In this document: one piece after another, positions 37,537 to 46,707 of the stretch | Numbering within the stretch: the first letter of the stretch is position 1 | How the letters are laid out: the number at the start of each line of letters is the position of its first letter | DNA from: Mesorhizobium sp. WSM2240 | GTDB lineage: Bacteria; Pseudomonadota; Alphaproteobacteria; Rhizobiales; Rhizobiaceae | DNA: 64,000 bases | Assembly (NCBI RefSeq): GCF_040438645.1 | Contig: NZ_CP159253.1 | Location: 3,906,001 to 3,970,000 of the forward strand | Direction of reading: 5' to 3' | Notes under the pieces: model-generated | The model's input: the letters and a program-made list of their open reading frames with translations, nothing else | Database searches by the model: none | Told to the model about the DNA's origin: nothing | Position numbers and translations under genes: made by a program

Positions 37537-38209
37537 ATGCGCCAGGAAAGAATAACCCTCGTCTCGTTCGACCTCTGCCCCTACGTCCAGCGCGCCGCGA
37601 TCGTGCTCGCCGAAAAGAACGTGCCGTTCGAGCGCGTCGACATCGACCTCGAAAACAAGCCGGACTGGTTCAAAACAATCTCGCCGCGCGGAAAGGTGCC
37701 GCTGCTGAAAGTCGGCGACGAGGTGCTGTTCGAAAGCGCTGCCATCGTCGAATATCTCGACGAGACCGAGGAGCCGAGACTGCATCCCGGCAATCCCGCG
37801 GCCAGGGCGCGCCACCGTGCCTGGATGGAGTTCGGCTCGGCGATCCTCGGCGATATCTGGACGCTGGAGACCACCGCCGACCGCGCGGCCTTCGACAATG
37901 CGGTCGCGGCCCTCAAGGACAAATTCGCCAGGGTCGAGGCCGAACTGGGCGAAGGCCGCTATTTCGCCGGCGACGTGTTTTCCATCGTCGACGCGGTGTT
38001 CGCGCCCGCCTTCCGCTATTTCGACGTGTTCGACGAGATCGCCGATCTCGGCATATTCGAGGGCCTGCCGAAAAGTACGGGCATGGCGCGCCGAGCTTGC
38101 CAGGCGCTCCTCGGTCAGGAATGCCGTTGTAGTGGATTACAATGACCGGCTGAGAGCCTTTCTGCGCCGCAAGAACGGGCTTCTGGCGCGGATGCCTCTG
38201 GCGGCGTGA
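37537..38209 (+). pseudogene. glutathione S-transferase family gene with a frameshift
   Basis: The first frame encodes a GST N-terminal thioredoxin fold (SFDLCPYVQRAAIVLAEKN, PRGKVPLLKVGDEVLFESAAIVEYL) and most of the helical domain. At an A4 run (38071-38074) the expected continuation KVRAWRAELARRSSV passes to the +1 frame, which continues to 38209 (RLRAFLRRKNGLLARMPLAA). Removing one A gives a normal 223-residue protein. As written the product would end at 38145 with an unrelated tail. Either a real mutation or a sequencing error. Divergent from and probably controlled by MarR. Confidence 0.85.
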
Positions 38210-38216
38210 GGTCTGG

Positions 38217-38897
38217 TTACACGCCGCGCCGGCGGCGGCGGTCCTTGCCGAGCCCCGTCTCGTCGAGCAGGCCCCGTCGCTTGGCGTCGTAGTAATAGCC
38301 GCTGGCGTAGAGCCGTACCGAGCGGTCGTGGTCGCCGCCGGCGGTGATATAGGCCCCGCGCAGATATTTGACGGCGTATTTCAGATTGGTCTCGGCGTCG
38401 AGCAGGCCGCTGGCCCCACCCTTATAGCCCATGCCGCGCGCCGTATCGTGACGGATCTGCATCAGGCCCCAATAGGGGCCGTTGCGGGCGGCAGGGCGGA
38501 AATTGCTCTCGCGCTTGACCACACGGCGGACCAGTTCGACCGGCACCTCGTAATAAGCGGCATAGCGGGTGATCAGCGCGTCGAGTTCCGGACTGCGGGG
38601 CCCGACAGCCGCCTGGCCGAAATTGACGGCGGGCGCATCGATACGGGCAAAGGCGCTGGGCTGGAGATCCTGTTGTTCGCTATCCTCGCCGGGCAGCGCG
38701 GCCATCACTACGCCCGCATCGGGCCCGGACTCCGCATCCGCGGAAGCAGGGAGAATGGAGACGCTTTCGGGCAGGCTGACTTCCTCGCCGGGCGCCATGG
38801 AAAGCTGCGCGCCCATATCGCTGCTGGTGGTGCAGCCCGCGGCCAGGAGCGGCGATAATGCCGTCAGCACGATTAAAATCCGGTGGAAAGCAGGCAA
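38217..38897 (-). CDS. lytic transglycosylase, SLT-domain lipoprotein
   Basis: 226 residues; the start is a TTG at 38897 and is uncertain. The lipobox LLAAGC has Cys22 as the lipidation site. A linker of about 80 residues precedes an SLT domain with catalytic Glu130 in KRESNFRP, then GLMQIRHDTARGMG and NLKYAVKYLRG. The family cleaves peptidoglycan with formation of anhydro-muramic acid. Likely anchored in the outer membrane, with a role in cell-wall turnover. Confidence 0.92.
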   Translation of the reverse strand: MPAFHRILIVLTALSPLLAAGCTTSSDMGAQLSMAPGEEVSLPESVSILPASADAESGPDAGVVMAALPGEDSEQQDLQPSAFARIDAPAVNFGQAAVGPRSPELDALITRYAAYYEVPVELVRRVVKRESNFRPAARNGPYWGLMQIRHDTARGMGYKGGASGLLDAETNLKYAVKYLRGAYITAGGDHDRSVRLYASGYYYDAKRRGLLDETGLGKDRRRRRGV

Positions 38898-39093
38898 ACC
38901 CGCACTCGCAATTGATTGAATATGTAGACCCGCCCGCCCGTTCCTTTACACGACGATCGCCCGCGCGGCAATCGGGTGGCGGTTTCGCGATCAAGGCGGC
39001 AAGGTCGCGACAGTACCGGGCGGCAATGTTCCCGATTTGTGCTTGCCGTCCGCGCATGCTAACCTTTGACCCGATCCTGGTAAGGAAAGCCCT

Positions 39094-39684
39094 ATGCCTG
39101 AAACTGCACAGCAAACCTCGACCTACACTCTGTTCGAAACCGCTATCGGCTGGATCGGCATCGCCTGGAGCGAGGCCGGCCTGACCCGGCTGCAGCTTCC
39201 CGAGCGCAGCGAGGCCGCCACCGAACGGCGGCTGCTCGCCGTGATCGCTTCGGACGGCGGCCCCTCCCCGCAGCGCGCCGTCGGCGACCTGCCCGCTGCG
39301 ATGGCCGCGCTCATTGACGCCTTGCTGCGTTACGCAGCCGGCGAGCCGGTCGACTTCAGCGATGTTCCCGTCGACCTCGCCGGCGTCGATCCGTTCCGCC
39401 GCGCCATCTACGATGCGGCGCGAAAGCTAGGCTTCGGCGACACCGCGACGTATGGCGGCCTCGCTGCCGCGGCAGGCCATGGCGGACTGGCACGCGAGAC
39501 CGGCCAGGCGCTCGGCCGCAACCCGGTTCCCGTAGTCGTTCCCTGCCACCGCATCGTCGCCGCCGGCGGCAAGCTCGGCGGGTTCTCGGCGCCGGGCGGC
39601 GCGACGACCAAGGAGCGACTGCTCGCCATGGAAGGCGTGCGGGTCGGCCCTCCGCCGCCAGCGCAGGCCTCGTTCGGGTTCTGA
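39094..39684 (+). CDS. ogt: methylated-DNA--[protein]-cysteine S-methyltransferase
   Basis: 196 residues. The C-terminal DNA-binding and methyl-acceptor domain has ATYGGLAAAAG, GQALGRNPVPVVVPCHRIV with acceptor Cys151, and GGFSAPGGATTKERLL. The N-terminal domain is short, as in Ogt rather than Ada. It removes O6-alkyl groups from guanine. No adaptive-response partner is nearby. Confidence 0.94.
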   Translation: MPETAQQTSTYTLFETAIGWIGIAWSEAGLTRLQLPERSEAATERRLLAVIASDGGPSPQRAVGDLPAAMAALIDALLRYAAGEPVDFSDVPVDLAGVDPFRRAIYDAARKLGFGDTATYGGLAAAAGHGGLARETGQALGRNPVPVVVPCHRIVAAGGKLGGFSAPGGATTKERLLAMEGVRVGPPPPAQASFGF

Positions 39685-39725
39685 CCGGTCCGCTACGCTT
39701 CGGGCGACCGTAAATGGCGACCTGC

Positions 39726-40052
39726 TCAGCGGCGGTGCCGCCGGAAAATGAGGAAATCGTCCGGATCGACTATGATGCACTCACGCACCAGACAGGATTT
39801 CGTATCGGCCGCCGGCACGAACGCTGTTTCAGCGACCTCGTTGTGATTGCAGTAGCGCCGGTCGCTCACATAGCGGCCGTAGAGCGGAAGGCTCGGATTG
39901 CGCGTCGAACGGTAGCGCAGAATGGCGGCGCCTTCGCCGCGCACCCTCGCCTGCACCTCGGCGCAGGACATGCTGGTGGAGTTGTAGCGCGAAATCGCCT
40001 GCGCCTCGGCGGCTATAAGTGAGAAGCAGAGGGCAAGCAGCAGTGGTTTCAT
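39726..40052 (-). CDS. small four-cysteine secreted protein, copy 1 of 3
   Basis: 108 residues with a signal peptide cleaved about residue 19 (AAEAQAIS). The mature part has ISRYNSTSMSC, EGAAILRYRSTR and LPLYGRYV, with cysteines at 30, 68, 87 and 92. It is about half identical to the two following paralogues, with the same cysteine spacing except at the end. I do not recognise the family. It is the last gene of the array in transcription order, and differs most. Probably periplasmic or secreted with two disulfides. Confidence 0.8.
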   Translation of the reverse strand: MKPLLLALCFSLIAAEAQAISRYNSTSMSCAEVQARVRGEGAAILRYRSTRNPSLPLYGRYVSDRRYCNHNEVAETAFVPAADTKSCLVRECIIVDPDDFLIFRRHRR

Positions 40053-40127
40053 GACGAATCCTCCTTTTCGAGGACAAACACGTGCCTAGCCGTACCGGTT
40101 GCAATCAACCGCCCAAATTATCACGTT

Positions 40128-40433
40128 TCAGCGGCCTTCGGGCAAATCTATGGTCACGCATTTGCGCACGAGGCAGGACGTTCCTCCGCGCGACGGCACG
40201 AACGCCGTTTCCGCCACCTGCTCCGGTTGGCAGTACCGCCGGTTGGCGACATAGCGACCGTAGAGCGGCAGCCCGGGATTGCGCGTCGAGCGCCATTGCA
40301 GGATCGCCGCGCCCTCGCTCTGCAGCGCGGCCTTGATCTCGGCACAGTCCATGCTGGTCGTGGTGTAACGCGATATGGCATGAGCCTCGCCGGCGAGCAG
40401 CGCGAGGAACAACGCGAACGACGCTGCTTTCAT
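40128..40433 (-). CDS. small four-cysteine secreted protein, copy 2 of 3
   Basis: 101 residues from an ATG with AGAAGGA upstream; signal peptide ending GEAHAIS. It shares ISRYTTTSMDC, EGAAILQWRSTR and LPLYGRYVANRRYC with its neighbours; cysteines lie at 30, 68, 87 and 92. The gap to copy 1 is 75 bp and to copy 3 is 80 bp. Same family as copies 1 and 3; function unknown. Confidence 0.8.
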   Translation of the reverse strand: MKAASFALFLALLAGEAHAISRYTTTSMDCAEIKAALQSEGAAILQWRSTRNPGLPLYGRYVANRRYCQPEQVAETAFVPSRGGTSCLVRKCVTIDLPEGR

Positions 40434-40513
40434 GGTGGCTTCCTTCTCGAATTGCGTCAGAGCGCATGCTTCATGCTCCACTTCGCGTGGCGCGCCAAAA
40501 CACCCCTGATCGC

Positions 40514-40819
40514 CTATCGGTTTCCGCGATTCCGGAAAACTCTCGCGCACCGGTGAACCGGACAGGATCCATCGGCGGCCGGCACGTAAGCGATCTCGGC
40601 CCGCTCCTCCATCTGGCAGAACCGCCGGTTGGCGACGAAGCGGCCGTAGAGCGGCAGGCTGGGGTCACGCGTTGAGCGCCATTGCAGGATCGCCGCGCCC
40701 TCGCTCTGCACGGCCGCCTGGATGGCGGCGCAATTCATGCTTGTCGAACTGTAACGCGATATCGCATGCGCCTCGACCGCAAGCAGCGACAGGCAAAGGG
40801 CAATCGACGCGGCTTTCAT
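40514..40819 (-). CDS. small four-cysteine secreted protein, copy 3 of 3
   Basis: 101 residues; signal peptide ending VEAHAIS. It carries ISRYSSTSMNC, EGAAILQWRSTR and LPLYGRFVANRRFC. Cysteines are at 30, 68, 86 and 91, one residue shorter in the last spacing than the other copies. The first gene of the array in transcription order. Serial duplication of an ancestral gene explains the three-gene cluster. Confidence 0.8.
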   Translation of the reverse strand: MKAASIALCLSLLAVEAHAISRYSSTSMNCAAIQAAVQSEGAAILQWRSTRDPSLPLYGRFVANRRFCQMEERAEIAYVPAADGSCPVHRCARVFRNRGNR

Positions 40820-41112
40820 GGCGGCCTCCGTTAGCTTGCGCAGTTGCATCTATGGCAAATCAAGCCGGGTTTGTCGCAGCCGCCTAGCCTTGCCAGCAGC
40901 GGTTGTGATCACAAGCCGGTGATCGGCCGCTACCGCAACCACTTGTATTCGTCCCCGCTATCATCTATATGAGCCTCGTTGATATTTTCGGCCGATCGAT
41001 CTAGTAGTCCCGCGATTTTTTCGCGTTTGCTGACGTCCCCCAAAATCTCGATAAAGCGGCCAAGTGGCTATCGCTTGGTCAAACAACGTTGCAAACGTAA
41101 GGAAACACAGAA
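40820..41112. promoter_or_regulatory. upstream region of cspA
   Basis: About 290 bp between the divergent secreted-protein array and cspA. The last ~150 bp is AT-richer than the surroundings and could form a long 5' untranslated leader, as for many cold-shock genes. The AAGGA ribosome-binding site lies at 41099-41103. No defined hairpin was worked out. Confidence 0.4.
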
Positions 41113-41325
41113 ATGGCAACTGGTACCGTAAAGTGGTTCAATGGAACCAAGGGTTTCGGCTTCATCCAGCCTGACAATGGCGGCGCGGACGTTTTCGTCC
41201 ACATCTCCGCTGTCGAACGCGCTGGCATGTCGAACCTCGTTGAAGGTCAGAAGATCAACTTCGAGATCGAGCAGGACCGCCGCACCGGCAAGTCCTCGGC
41301 CGGCAGCCTCAGCAAGGCAGGCTGA
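41113..41325 (+). CDS. cspA: CspA-family cold-shock protein
   Basis: 70 residues, a single cold-shock domain. RNP1 is KGFGFI and RNP2 is VFVHIS, both intact. It begins [17 protein letters not shown], the usual pattern. It binds single-stranded nucleic acid and acts as an RNA chaperone. Monocistronic, with a strong terminator downstream. Confidence 0.97.
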   Translation: MATGTVKWFNGTKGFGFIQPDNGGADVFVHISAVERAGMSNLVEGQKINFEIEQDRRTGKSSAGSLSKAG

Positions 41326-41660
41326 TTTAACTGGCGCGCCTGGACGAAAGTCCGGAGCGCTCAGCAAGTCACGGATGTACTGGCGGCTGCGCGACAAGCG
41401 CGCCGGAGCAGGTCGAACGGAGACCGGGGCAGCAGATTGCTGCAGGCTTCGCGAGACTGGCTCCAGATCAGTCTGACTGGCAGCGGAAGGCGGGGTAATT
41501 CCCCGCCTTTTTGTTGTCTGAGCTCAGGCTAACTAACCGCTTGCTCGTCGCTATGGAAAAAGAAGACCCAGCCGACTGACAACTGCGTGGCGCTCTCGAA
41601 GTGATTGCACCAGCGGAAGCGCGGAAGCCAGCGTTGCAAATCAGCTGATATCGGCAGTTC
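41326..41660. other. 3' region of cspA
   Basis: 335 bp without a gene. It contains the rho-independent terminator at 41487-41514 and a short GCAGCA/TGCTGC hairpin at about 41422-41436. The cspA 3' untranslated region is therefore about 160 nt long. I see nothing coding. Confidence 0.5.
41487..41514 (+). terminator. rho-independent terminator
   Basis: AAGGCGGGG (41487-41495), loop TAATT, CCCCGCCTT (41501-41509) followed by TTTTG. Nine-base perfect stem and U-run, for the cspA transcript. Confidence 0.9.
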
Positions 41661-42272
41661 CTAAGGCAGCCATTCCTCGGGCACATGCCCCGGATCCGCC
41701 CTCACCCGTTCGAGCCAGGCCGAGACCGCCGGATAGGCGCCGAGATCAAAACCTCCCTTGTGAGCGTCGTGCGTGTAGGCATAGAGAGCGATGTCGGCGA
41801 TGCTCATCTCGTCGCCGGCGAAGAACGGCGTCTGCGACAATTGTTTTTCCATGACGCCCAGCGCCTTGTTGCCGCGCGTCAGGGTCAGTTCGAGACGCTC
41901 GGGCGTGGCGTCCTTGGCGCGCTCGGGAAAGGTCAGGATCGCCTTGCGCACCGCGATATAGGGCTCGTGGCTGTATTGCTCGAAGAACAGCCACTGATAG
42001 GCGAGGCCGCGGTGATAGCGGTCGGCCGGCAGGAAGCGGGTGCCCTCGGCAAGATAGATCAGGATGGCGTTGGATTCGGCGAGCAGCCTTCCATCGTCCA
42101 GTTCGAGCAGCGGCACCATGCCGTTCGGGTTCTTCGCCAGGTATTCAGGCGAACGCGTGGCCCCGACATGCGAACTGACTTCTACATGCGTGAAAGGCCG
42201 GCCGAGCTTGGCCATCAGAAGCCGCGGCTTGTAGCAATTGCCGCTGTCGATCATTCCATAGATTGTGGTCAT
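41661..42272 (-). CDS. glutathione S-transferase family protein
   Basis: 203 residues from MTTIYGMIDSGNCYKPRLL. The GST N-terminal fold (GMVPLLELDDGRLLAESNAILIYLA) and helical C-terminal domain (DEMSIADIALYAYTHDAHKGG) are complete. The start just upstream of the thioredoxin fold matches the family. It could conjugate glutathione to an electrophile; the class and substrate are unknown. Intact, in contrast to the frameshifted GST at 37.5 kb. Confidence 0.92.
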   Translation of the reverse strand: MTTIYGMIDSGNCYKPRLLMAKLGRPFTHVEVSSHVGATRSPEYLAKNPNGMVPLLELDDGRLLAESNAILIYLAEGTRFLPADRYHRGLAYQWLFFEQYSHEPYIAVRKAILTFPERAKDATPERLELTLTRGNKALGVMEKQLSQTPFFAGDEMSIADIALYAYTHDAHKGGFDLGAYPAVSAWLERVRADPGHVPEEWLP

Positions 42273-42361
42273 CCGCGTCCGGCTCCGGCCCAATATGAGC
42301 GATGCGCCGAACTATCGCGTCGGGCGCAGGAACCATCCAGTCATTTGTTTTGGCGCGTCCA

Positions 42362-43240
42362 TCAACGCCGGTGATGGTTCCTGCCGAGGTTGACGACCTT
42401 GCCTCCCCGGCGGAGCAGCGCCTCGATCGGCTGCGGGTTCTCGTTCAATGCCGAACCCGCCAGTGCGGGCGGCGAAAGCAGCATGCCCTGCAGGTAGTCG
42501 GCGCCTGCATCCAGCGCCCCTTCCAGCTCGGCTGGCGTTTCGATGCCCTGCACCAGCAGCTTGGCGCCAAGACCCTGAAAGGCGTTGATGACCGCGGGAA
42601 ACAGCTGGGCCGTCTCGGAACTCTCCTGCACGTCGCGGAACCATGCTCCGTCGATCTTGATGACGTCGGGCTCGATCTGGGTGACGCGGTCGATCGCCGA
42701 CTGGCCGACGCGAAACTCCGCGATCGAGACGCGCATGCCGCGGTCACGCAATTCTCCGCTCAACGCCGCCAGCGCCTCGGTATCCAGCGTAACAGCGTCG
42801 AGGATTTCGCACATGATCATGCCGGCCGGGATGCCCGCTTCCCCGGCGAGTGCGGAAATCGAGTGGGCCGCGCCATCTGGAGCGTCCCAGCCGTCATGAT
42901 GCGGATCGATGGTCAGATAGAGTTCGAAGCGCTCGGGTTCGTCTATGCCGATATTGCGGTGGTTGCGCAGATGCAGGGTCCGGCACAGGGCTTCCACGAA
43001 GGCCCGGTCGGCTTGCGGCGTCTTCTCGAAGAACTCGGCGGGCGCGATGGCGCTTCCCCCGCGAAAAGGCACCACGCGCGCCTCGACCGCGAAAGGTATA
43101 AGCTCCGCGCCTTCGCGCCTGAAGATCGGCTGGTGGGCGGTTTTCAGGCGATAATTCCCGTAGATGCCGGTTTCGATGCCGATCTCGTCGACAAAGAGCG
43201 CCCGGTCCAGATCCGGCGGATTGTTCTCGGGGTCGGTCAT
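42362..43240 (-). CDS. degenerate EAL-domain protein
   Basis: 292 residues from ATG 43240 with GGGAG upstream; an in-frame start at 43336 is also possible. The fold of an EAL phosphodiesterase is recognisable (YGNYRLKTAHQPIF, VIKIDGAWFRDV, LVQGIETPAELEGALDAGADYLQG), but EAL is replaced by EAR, the metal-binding DDFG region reads AEFRVG and EGVET reads QGIET. Catalysis of cyclic-di-GMP breakdown is therefore unlikely; a binding or protein-interaction role is inferred. Confidence 0.8.
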   Translation of the reverse strand: MTDPENNPPDLDRALFVDEIGIETGIYGNYRLKTAHQPIFRREGAELIPFAVEARVVPFRGGSAIAPAEFFEKTPQADRAFVEALCRTLHLRNHRNIGIDEPERFELYLTIDPHHDGWDAPDGAAHSISALAGEAGIPAGMIMCEILDAVTLDTEALAALSGELRDRGMRVSIAEFRVGQSAIDRVTQIEPDVIKIDGAWFRDVQESSETAQLFPAVINAFQGLGAKLLVQGIETPAELEGALDAGADYLQGMLLSPPALAGSALNENPQPIEALLRRGGKVVNLGRNHHRR

Positions 43241-43528
43241 TGGCTGCGCTCCCGTCGGACGGAAGCGTGTGAGCGGCTCGACGGAATCGCGCCAGCGATC
43301 CAACGTCGGGAGCTGGAAGATCCGGAAGCTATGCAACGCAACTGCCCTGTTTTGCGGCTCTTGATCGGCCGTTGCGGTGACCTTTAGCAGGGCAAGTTTG
43401 ACCGGCGGTTAACGCTCGACTTAGGATTGCATCTAACCCCGGGACAACGCGCCGTAGCCTCCGGCACTTGCGATTTCCCGCGCAATCCGACATGAGATGC
43501 GCGGCCGATTTCCTTGCCGAAACCATGA

Positions 43529-44749
<1,221 letters not shown>

Positions 44750-44769
44750 CGAGGGCTGCAGGACAAAGC

Positions 44770-44805
44770 AAAGCCCCGGCAGGTTCCCACCCGCCGGGGC
44801 TTTTT
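44770..44805 (+). terminator. rho-independent terminator
   Basis: AAGCCCCGGC (44771-44780) pairs with GCCGGGGCTT (44793-44802), followed by a T-run. It ends the aminotransferase transcript. Confidence 0.92.
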
Positions 44806-44835
44806 CTTGCTTACGCCGGTCGGTCTAGGCGTCCG

Positions 44836-46425
44836 TTATGCGTTCAGCCAGCATTTGGTCAGCGCGTGGCCGCCCATCAGCTCGCCGTTCGGGTCGTCGA
44901 CCCAGCCGCCGACCTTGTCGCTGGTCGCGTCGATATAGTTGTTGAACATCGGCACGATCACGCCGCCTTCGTCGCGCAGGATCACCGCTGCCTGACGGTA
45001 CAGCGCCTTGCGCTTGGCCTCGTCGAGTTCGGAGCGCGCTGCGAGGATGAGCTTGTCGAAATCCTCGCGGAAGAAGCGCGTGTCGTTCCACTCGGCTTTC
45101 GATAGATAGGCGATCGAATAGACCTGGTCCTGCGTCGGCCGGCCGGTCCAGTAGGACATCGAGAAGGGCTGCTTGTTCCAGACTTCGGACCAGTAGCCGT
45201 CGCCGGGCTCGCGCTTCACCTCGATGGTGATGCCGGCCTTTGCCGCGCTCTGCTGGTAGAGTTGCGCCGCATCCACGGCGCCTGGGAACGCCACGTCGGA
45301 GGTTCGCAGCAGCACTGGGCCGCTATGGCCGGATTTCTTGTAGTGGAACGCCGCCTTTTCCGCGTCGTAGACGCGCTGCTCGATATCGTCGTCGAACAGC
45401 GGATAGCCCTTGATCATCGGCGTATCGTTGCCGACCGTGCCGTAGCCGCCGAGGATCTTCTGCACCATCTCCTCGCGGTCGACCGCATATTTCAGCGCCA
45501 GCCTCAAATCGTTGTTGTCGAATGGCGCCGTGTTGCAGTGGGCGATGAAGACGTAATGGCCCTTGCCCGGCACGTTGCGGATTGCGACGCCGGGCACGCG
45601 CTTGACCAGTTCGACGATCTTCGGCTCGACCCGGTTGATCATGTGCACCTGGCCGCCCTGTAGCGCGGCGGTGCGCGCCGTCGAATCGTTGATGACGACG
45701 ATTTCGATCTGGTCGGCATGGCCGCGCCGGTCGCTGCCCCAATAGCCTTCGTGGCGCTCGGCCATGTGGCGCACGCCCGGCTCGTTTACCACCACCTTGT
45801 AGGGGCCGGTGCCGACGCCTTCGGTCGGGTTGTCCTTGCCGCCGTTCGGCTGGATCATCAAATGGTAGTCGCCGACCACATAGGGAAGGTCGGCGTTCGG
45901 CTCCTTCAGCGTGATGACCACCGTGTCGCCGTCGGCCTTGATTGTCTTGAATCCCTGCACGAAGGGCAGCGCAGCCGACTTCGACTCGGCGTCGCCATGG
46001 CGCTCCAGCGTCGCAACGATGTCGGAAGGCGTCAGGTCCTTGCCGTTGTGGAAGGTCACGCCCTTGCGGATCTTGAACGTCCAGGTCTTGGCGTCATCGG
46101 AAGCGCCATATTCCTCGGCGAGCCGGTATTCGATCTCGCCGGTGGGCGAGACCTCCAGCAACTGCTCGCCCCAGCAGCGGCCGAGCGTATAGGGAACCTG
46201 GCTCGACCAGGTGCCGGGATCGAGGCTGTTGGTGGATTCGCCGCCGACGAGTCCGGCCTTGAGCACGCCGCCCTTCACGGGCGCCTGTGCGCGTGCTGCG
46301 CCCGCGAGCAGCGAATTGGCGAATGTCGCAGTGACGCCGAGCGCGGCGGCGCGGCCTAGAAAATCGCGGCGCGACATCCTTCCGCTGACAACGCTGCGGC
46401 TCAAGAATTCAAGCTCTCTGGACAT
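44836..46425 (-). CDS. ABC transporter substrate-binding protein, peptide/nickel type (SBP_bac_5)
   Basis: 529 residues. A twin-arginine signal is present (SRRDFLGRAAALG, residues 18-30), so the protein is exported folded. The body is an oligopeptide-binding fold: LVGGESTNSLDPGTW, WTFKIRKGVTFHNGKDLTPSDIVATL and DLRLALKYAVDREEMV. No permease or ATPase genes are adjacent, so it is orphaned here and would need to use a transporter encoded elsewhere. Ligand unknown. Confidence 0.92.
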   Translation of the reverse strand: MSRELEFLSRSVVSGRMSRRDFLGRAAALGVTATFANSLLAGAARAQAPVKGGVLKAGLVGGESTNSLDPGTWSSQVPYTLGRCWGEQLLEVSPTGEIEYRLAEEYGASDDAKTWTFKIRKGVTFHNGKDLTPSDIVATLERHGDAESKSAALPFVQGFKTIKADGDTVVITLKEPNADLPYVVGDYHLMIQPNGGKDNPTEGVGTGPYKVVVNEPGVRHMAERHEGYWGSDRRGHADQIEIVVINDSTARTAALQGGQVHMINRVEPKIVELVKRVPGVAIRNVPGKGHYVFIAHCNTAPFDNNDLRLALKYAVDREEMVQKILGGYGTVGNDTPMIKGYPLFDDDIEQRVYDAEKAAFHYKKSGHSGPVLLRTSDVAFPGAVDAAQLYQQSAAKAGITIEVKREPGDGYWSEVWNKQPFSMSYWTGRPTQDQVYSIAYLSKAEWNDTRFFREDFDKLILAARSELDEAKRKALYRQAAVILRDEGGVIVPMFNNYIDATSDKVGGWVDDPNGELMGGHALTKCWLNA

Positions 46426-46707
46426 CTGCGGCTCCCTTTGTTTTTGCTTTCCCGCAGCAATCCTGCATCACGATTGGCCGAATGGCCATTGGGCCACGCC
46501 ATGACAATTCGCCCAGTCGAACGTGCTGGTGGACCAATCCGGTTTTGGCCTTTACGGACCTTCACCGGCCGGCTTGCCTCTTGCCCTCCCGCCTCTCCCA
46601 TGTGACGATGAAATGACGGCGGGACCAGACCGGTCCCGCCCCGCGACGGCCGGATGAGGCCGGCCGCCGCCTCGATGGTCAACATTTGAGGAGGAGGTCG
46701 TCTCATC

